Shown: positions 60,323-64,000 of the stretch, piece after piece | Layout of the letters: every line of letters starts with the position of its first letter | How positions within the stretch are numbered: position 1 is the first letter of the stretch | Assembly (NCBI RefSeq): GCF_004912155.1 | Contig: NZ_STGX01000005.1 | Coordinates: 90,009-154,008, forward strand | DNA: 64,000 nucleotides | Origin: Glycomyces paridis | GTDB lineage: Bacteria; Actinomycetota; Actinomycetes; Mycobacteriales; Micromonosporaceae | Direction: 5' to 3' | Notes under the pieces: generated by a model | Seen by the model: only the letters and a program-made list of their open reading frames with translations | What the model was told of the DNA's origin: nothing | Databases searched by the model: none | Position numbers and translations under genes: made by a program

Positions 60323-61270
60323 TCACCACAGCCCGTTGCCGGTCACGCGTTTGGAGACGGTGTTGACGGCCAGGAGCAGGATGAGATTGATGACGGAGTT
60401 GAACAGCCCGACCGCGGTGGCGAGGCTGAAGTCGGCGCTGAGGAGGCCGATCTTGTACGTGTAGGTCGCGATGATCTCGGACTGCGAGAGGTTGAGCGGG
60501 TTCTGGAGCAGGAACGCCTTCTCGAAGCCGATCGCCATGATCGAGCCGACGCTGAGGATCATCACCACGACCACGGTGGGCGCGATGCCGGGCAGGTCGA
60601 CGTGCCAGATCTTTCGCAGGCGGCTGGCCCCGTCGAGCCGGGCGGCCTCGTAGAGGCTCGGGTCGATGCCCGCGAGCGCGGCCATGTAGATGATCGCGGA
60701 GTACCCGGCGGTCTGCCAGACGTCGCTCCACACGTAGACGCTGCGGAAGGCGTCGGGGTCGGCGAGGAGGTTGCGGGACACGCCGAAGAAGCCGAGGACG
60801 TCGGCCATGAAGCCGATCCGGGGCGAGAAGACCAGGATGAGCATCGAGACGACGATGACCGTCGAGATGAAGTGCGGGGCGTACGTGACCATCTGGACGG
60901 TGCGTTTGAAGAAGCGCGCCCGGACCTCGTTGAGGGCCAGTGCCAGGATGATCGGGACGGGGAACCCGGCCAGGAAGCCGTACAGGCTCAGCATGAGCGT
61001 GTTGCGGATGAGGTCCCAGGCCACCGGGTTGGCGAAGAACCGCTCGAAGTGGTCGAAGCCGGCCCAGGGGCTGCCCCAGATCCCGTCGACCACGTTGTAG
61101 TCCTTGAACGCGATCACGTTGTTCGCCATGGGGACGTACTGGAAGACGACGAAGTACGCGACCGGCAGGACCAGCAGCAGGTAGAGCTGCCAATGCCGCC
61201 GCAGGTTCCGCCTGCGGGTCCGCCGCCGGCGTTCGCGGGCGGCGGCCGCGGTCGGGGCCGCCGCGCTCAC
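60323..61270 (-). CDS. ABC sugar permease (LplB/YtcO type)
   Basis: The 315-residue protein has a basic N-terminus (RERRRRTRRRNLRRHW), six helices and the EAA motif LYEAARLDGASRLRKIWHVDLPGI. It fits the first permease of Lpl-type importers. The start is a GTG at 61270 whose GTGA overlaps the stop of a 20-codon upstream frame, so its translation may depend on the leader. It is the first structural gene of the transporter operon, ahead of the second permease and the binding protein. Confidence 0.9.
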   Translation of the reverse strand: MSAAAPTAAAARERRRRTRRRNLRRHWQLYLLLVLPVAYFVVFQYVPMANNVIAFKDYNVVDGIWGSPWAGFDHFERFFANPVAWDLIRNTLMLSLYGFLAGFPVPIILALALNEVRARFFKRTVQMVTYAPHFISTVIVVSMLILVFSPRIGFMADVLGFFGVSRNLLADPDAFRSVYVWSDVWQTAGYSAIIYMAALAGIDPSLYEAARLDGASRLRKIWHVDLPGIAPTVVVVMILSVGSIMAIGFEKAFLLQNPLNLSQSEIIATYTYKIGLLSADFSLATAVGLFNSVINLILLLAVNTVSKRVTGNGLW

Positions 61271-61329
61271 GGCGCCGCCGCCTGCGCCATGTGCGCCGCA
61301 CCGCCGCGCTCCCCGTTCATGTCACTCAC
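61267..61329 (-). CDS. 20-codon upstream reading frame (candidate leader peptide)
   Basis: A GTG at 61329 has a strong AAAGGAG five bases upstream and opens a 20-codon frame (VSDMNGERGGAAHMAQAAAP) that ends in TGA overlapping the permease GTG. The permease itself has no good site of its own. This looks like a translationally coupled leader; it could also be the true N-terminal start lost by a frame error. No amino-acid-specific attenuation pattern is seen. Confidence 0.45.
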   Translation of the reverse strand: MSDMNGERGGAAHMAQAAAP

Positions 61330-61353
61330 GTCCGCTCCTTTGCGATCCGGTTT

Positions 61354-61626
61354 CGTGAGTGTTCACGGTAAACGCGGGGCCGGGAGCCGTCAATACGCGA
61401 GGGGCAGAAAGATCAGATCTTTCCTTCGGTGACAGATGGATTTGAGGTTCAAGAGGTGATCAAAAACCGATTTGAGGGTTTTATCGAAGCTCGCACGAAT
61501 CATTAATCTGATCTATCGCCGTTCGGAGCACGCCCCGTTTATATCGATCCATTTACATATGGGACTTTCATCGCTACCCTGGGTCCAGGCTCCCTAACGT
61601 TCGGGGCAGACTTCGAACGTTTCGAA
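61354..61626. promoter_or_regulatory. Divergent control region of the Lpl-type importer and GH43 gene
   Basis: The 352-base gap from 61330 is AT-rich for this genome and holds several palindromes: CGTGA/TCACG arms at 61354-61367 near the importer start; a 15-base 7-1-7 palindrome AAAGATC-A-GATCTTT at 61408-61422; arms AACGTTCG (61596-61603) and CGAACGTT (61614-61621); and TTCGAA repeated at 61612-61617 and 61621-61626 before the GH43 gene. These are plausible LacI- or GntR-type operators. No gene is seen. Confidence 0.55.
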
Positions 61627-61681
61627 ACATCCTCCCATCCACCAGCGATCCAGGCCGCGCACCGGCCGGAGAGGCCCTCCC

Positions 61682-63082
61682 ATGACCCCACCCGCACCGA
61701 GACGGCGGCGCGCCGCGCTCGCGCTCGCGCTGGCGTTCGCCTTCGCGGCCGCCGCGCTCAGCCCCGTCGCCGAACCGTCGCCCGCCCCGGCACAGGCCGA
61801 CAACCCGATCATTCAGACCGTCTACACCGCCGACCCCGCGCCGCTCGTCCACGACGGGCGCGTCTACCTCTACACGGGGCACGACGAGGACGGCTCGACC
61901 TGGTTCACCATGAAGGAGTGGCGCGTCTGGTCCTCCGACGACATGGTCAACTGGACCGACCACGGCTCTCCGCTGAACGTCGACACGTTCAGCTGGGCGC
62001 GGCAGGACGCCTGGGCCGGGCAGGCCGTCGAGCGCGACGGCAGGTTCTACTGGTACGTGCCCGTGGTCAACGACGCCACCGGCAGGATGGCCATCGGCGT
62101 GGCCGTCGCCGACAGCCCCACCGGCCCGTTCCGGGACGCGATCGGTCACCCGCTGGTCGAGAACGGCGAGATCGACCCGACGGTCTTCATCGACACCGAC
62201 GGCCAGGCGTACCTGTACTGGGGCAACCCCAACCTGTGGTACGTGAAGCTCAACGCCGACATGACCTCGTACTCCGGCGGCGTCAACCGCATCACGCTCA
62301 CCACGCAGGGCTTCGGCTCCCGCCCCGGGGGGACGGAGCGCCCGACGCTCTACGAGGAGGGTCCGTGGGTCTACAAGCGCGGCTCCCTGTACTACATGGT
62401 CTTCGCCGCGCAGTGCTGCTCGGAGTTCATCGGGTACTCGACCGCACCGGGGCCGACCGGGCCGTGGACCTACCGGGGCACAGTCATGCCGACCCAGGGT
62501 TCGAGCTTCACCAACCATCCGGGGGTGATCGACTTCGAGGGGCACTCGTACTTCTTCTACCACAACGGCGCACTGCCGGGCGGCGGCGGATTCACGCGGT
62601 CGGTCGCCGTCGAGGAGTTCACCTACAACGCAGACGGCACGATCCCCCTGATCAACATGACCACGGCCGGCGCCCCGCAGGTCGGCGTACTCGATCCCTA
62701 TGTGCGCCAAGAGGCCGAGACGATCGCGTGGGCGAACGGCGTGGAGACCGAGCGGTCCTCCGAAGGCGGCATGAACGTCGGCTGGATCGAGAACGGCGAC
62801 TGGATCAAGGTCGAGGGCGCCGCCTTCGGCTCGGGCGCCGGCTCGTTCACCGCGCGGGTGGCGTCGGCGACCTCGGGCGGGCGGATCGAGCTGCGGCTCG
62901 GCGGTCCGAACGGGACGCTCGTCGGCACCTGCACGGTCCCGGGGACCGGCGGCTGGCAGAACTGGACCGGTGTCTCGTGTCCTGTGAGCGGTGCGAGCGG
63001 GACTCGGGACCTGTACCTGAAGTTCACCGGCGGCAGCGGCTACCTGTTCAATGCGGACTGGTGGCGTTTCACCGCCGCTTAG
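61682..63082 (+). CDS. Secreted GH43 glycosidase with CBM6 domain
   Basis: The 466-residue enzyme has a signal peptide (cleavage near QAD, residue ~39). A five-blade GH43 domain (about 43-335) has the catalytic triad D51 (TADPAPLVHDG), D165 (GEIDPTVF) and E226 (YEEGPWV). A CBM6-type domain follows (about 345-466; EAETIAWANGVETE, GWIENGDWIKVEG, YLFNADWWRF). Such enzymes are secreted arabinofuranosidases or xylosidases acting on arabinoxylan. GGAGAGG lies seven bases before the ATG. It is divergent from the sugar importer, which may take up its products. Confidence 0.92.
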   Translation: MTPPAPRRRRAALALALAFAFAAAALSPVAEPSPAPAQADNPIIQTVYTADPAPLVHDGRVYLYTGHDEDGSTWFTMKEWRVWSSDDMVNWTDHGSPLNVDTFSWARQDAWAGQAVERDGRFYWYVPVVNDATGRMAIGVAVADSPTGPFRDAIGHPLVENGEIDPTVFIDTDGQAYLYWGNPNLWYVKLNADMTSYSGGVNRITLTTQGFGSRPGGTERPTLYEEGPWVYKRGSLYYMVFAAQCCSEFIGYSTAPGPTGPWTYRGTVMPTQGSSFTNHPGVIDFEGHSYFFYHNGALPGGGGFTRSVAVEEFTYNADGTIPLINMTTAGAPQVGVLDPYVRQEAETIAWANGVETERSSEGGMNVGWIENGDWIKVEGAAFGSGAGSFTARVASATSGGRIELRLGGPNGTLVGTCTVPGTGGWQNWTGVSCPVSGASGTRDLYLKFTGGSGYLFNADWWRFTAA

Positions 63083-63089
63083 CGGCGCG

Positions 63090-63121
63090 GAACGGGCCTC
63101 CCGCGTGCGGGAGGCCCGTTC
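63090..63121. terminator. Bidirectional terminator after GH43
   Basis: Perfect 15-base arms (63090-63104 and 63107-63121) with a minimal loop lie between the GH43 stop (63082) and the end of the minus-strand esterase gene (63159). Confidence 0.85.
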
Positions 63122-63158
63122 GGTCATGCCCTGCGCCGAGGAGGCGCCGGGCGGGCGG

Positions 63159-64000
<842 letters not shown>

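Overview
This is a high-GC (roughly 72-73% by eye) chromosomal window from a filamentous actinomycete. GTG and TTG starts are frequent, genes overlap by 1-4 bases in translationally coupled strings, several regulators look leaderless, and the families are actinobacterial (Streptomyces-type VanRS, DUF1772, YbaB/EspC-type operons, anchored-repeat ABC transporter). The genus cannot be fixed from the window. No complete rRNA or tRNA gene, CRISPR array, IS element, integrase or origin was seen.

Region 1 (1-3.4 kb) is a glycopeptide-resistance locus: the 3' end of a VanA-type ligase, vanX, vanS/vanR on the other strand, and a VanY-type carboxypeptidase. Region 2 (3.4-6.3 kb) has an MFS exporter divergent from an HxlR repressor with paired palindromic sites, and an NmrA-like oxidoreductase. 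Region 3 (6.3-13.2 kb) is a LacI-controlled sugar-uptake island: secreted propeller protein, LacI regulator, FAD oxidoreductase, binding protein and two permeases without an ATPase. Region 4 (13.2-31 kb) is mixed: paired membrane proteins, GH42 beta-galactosidase, crystallin-type inhibitor, DUF1772/AraC pair, an FtsX/LolD-type ABC pair, cupin, EF-hand protein, a DJ-1/GlxA pair, Nif3, an erythromycin-esterase relative, an AA10 LPMO and an AraC/Gfo-Idh pair.

Region 5 (32.4-41.9 kb) holds a membrane-anchored sulfite-oxidase-like molybdoenzyme, a frameshifted transsulfuration gene, an MTAP-type phosphorylase, a DUF2064-GT2 fusion, a two-component system, a polytopic GT-C-like membrane protein and an NAD-dependent sugar epimerase. 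A tRNA 3'-half-like fragment lies within it.

Region 6 (41.9-50.8 kb) is the most striking locus. It is an anchored-repeat metal ABC transporter (permease, ATPase, LPxTG surface protein, and a binding protein whose metal-binding fold is split by a surface repeat domain) together with a DUF916 protein and three secreted repeat proteins, the largest ending in a WxL-like domain. A Fur/Zur-like palindrome precedes it. It looks like a zinc-responsive cell-surface metal-capture assembly.

Region 7 (51-53.4 kb) is a compact type-VII-style toxin operon: YbaB protein, EspC-like protein, a helical trafficking protein, a separate nucleic-acid-deaminase-like toxin, and a probable immunity protein. Region 8 (53.4-64 kb) is carbohydrate use: LacI and GntR regulators, GH36 alpha-galactosidase, an Lpl-type importer without an ATPase, a secreted GH43-CBM6 enzyme and a CE1-type esterase with a ricin lectin domain cut by the window end. 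Regions 3 and 8 suggest a plant-polysaccharide-degrading soil or endophytic lifestyle.
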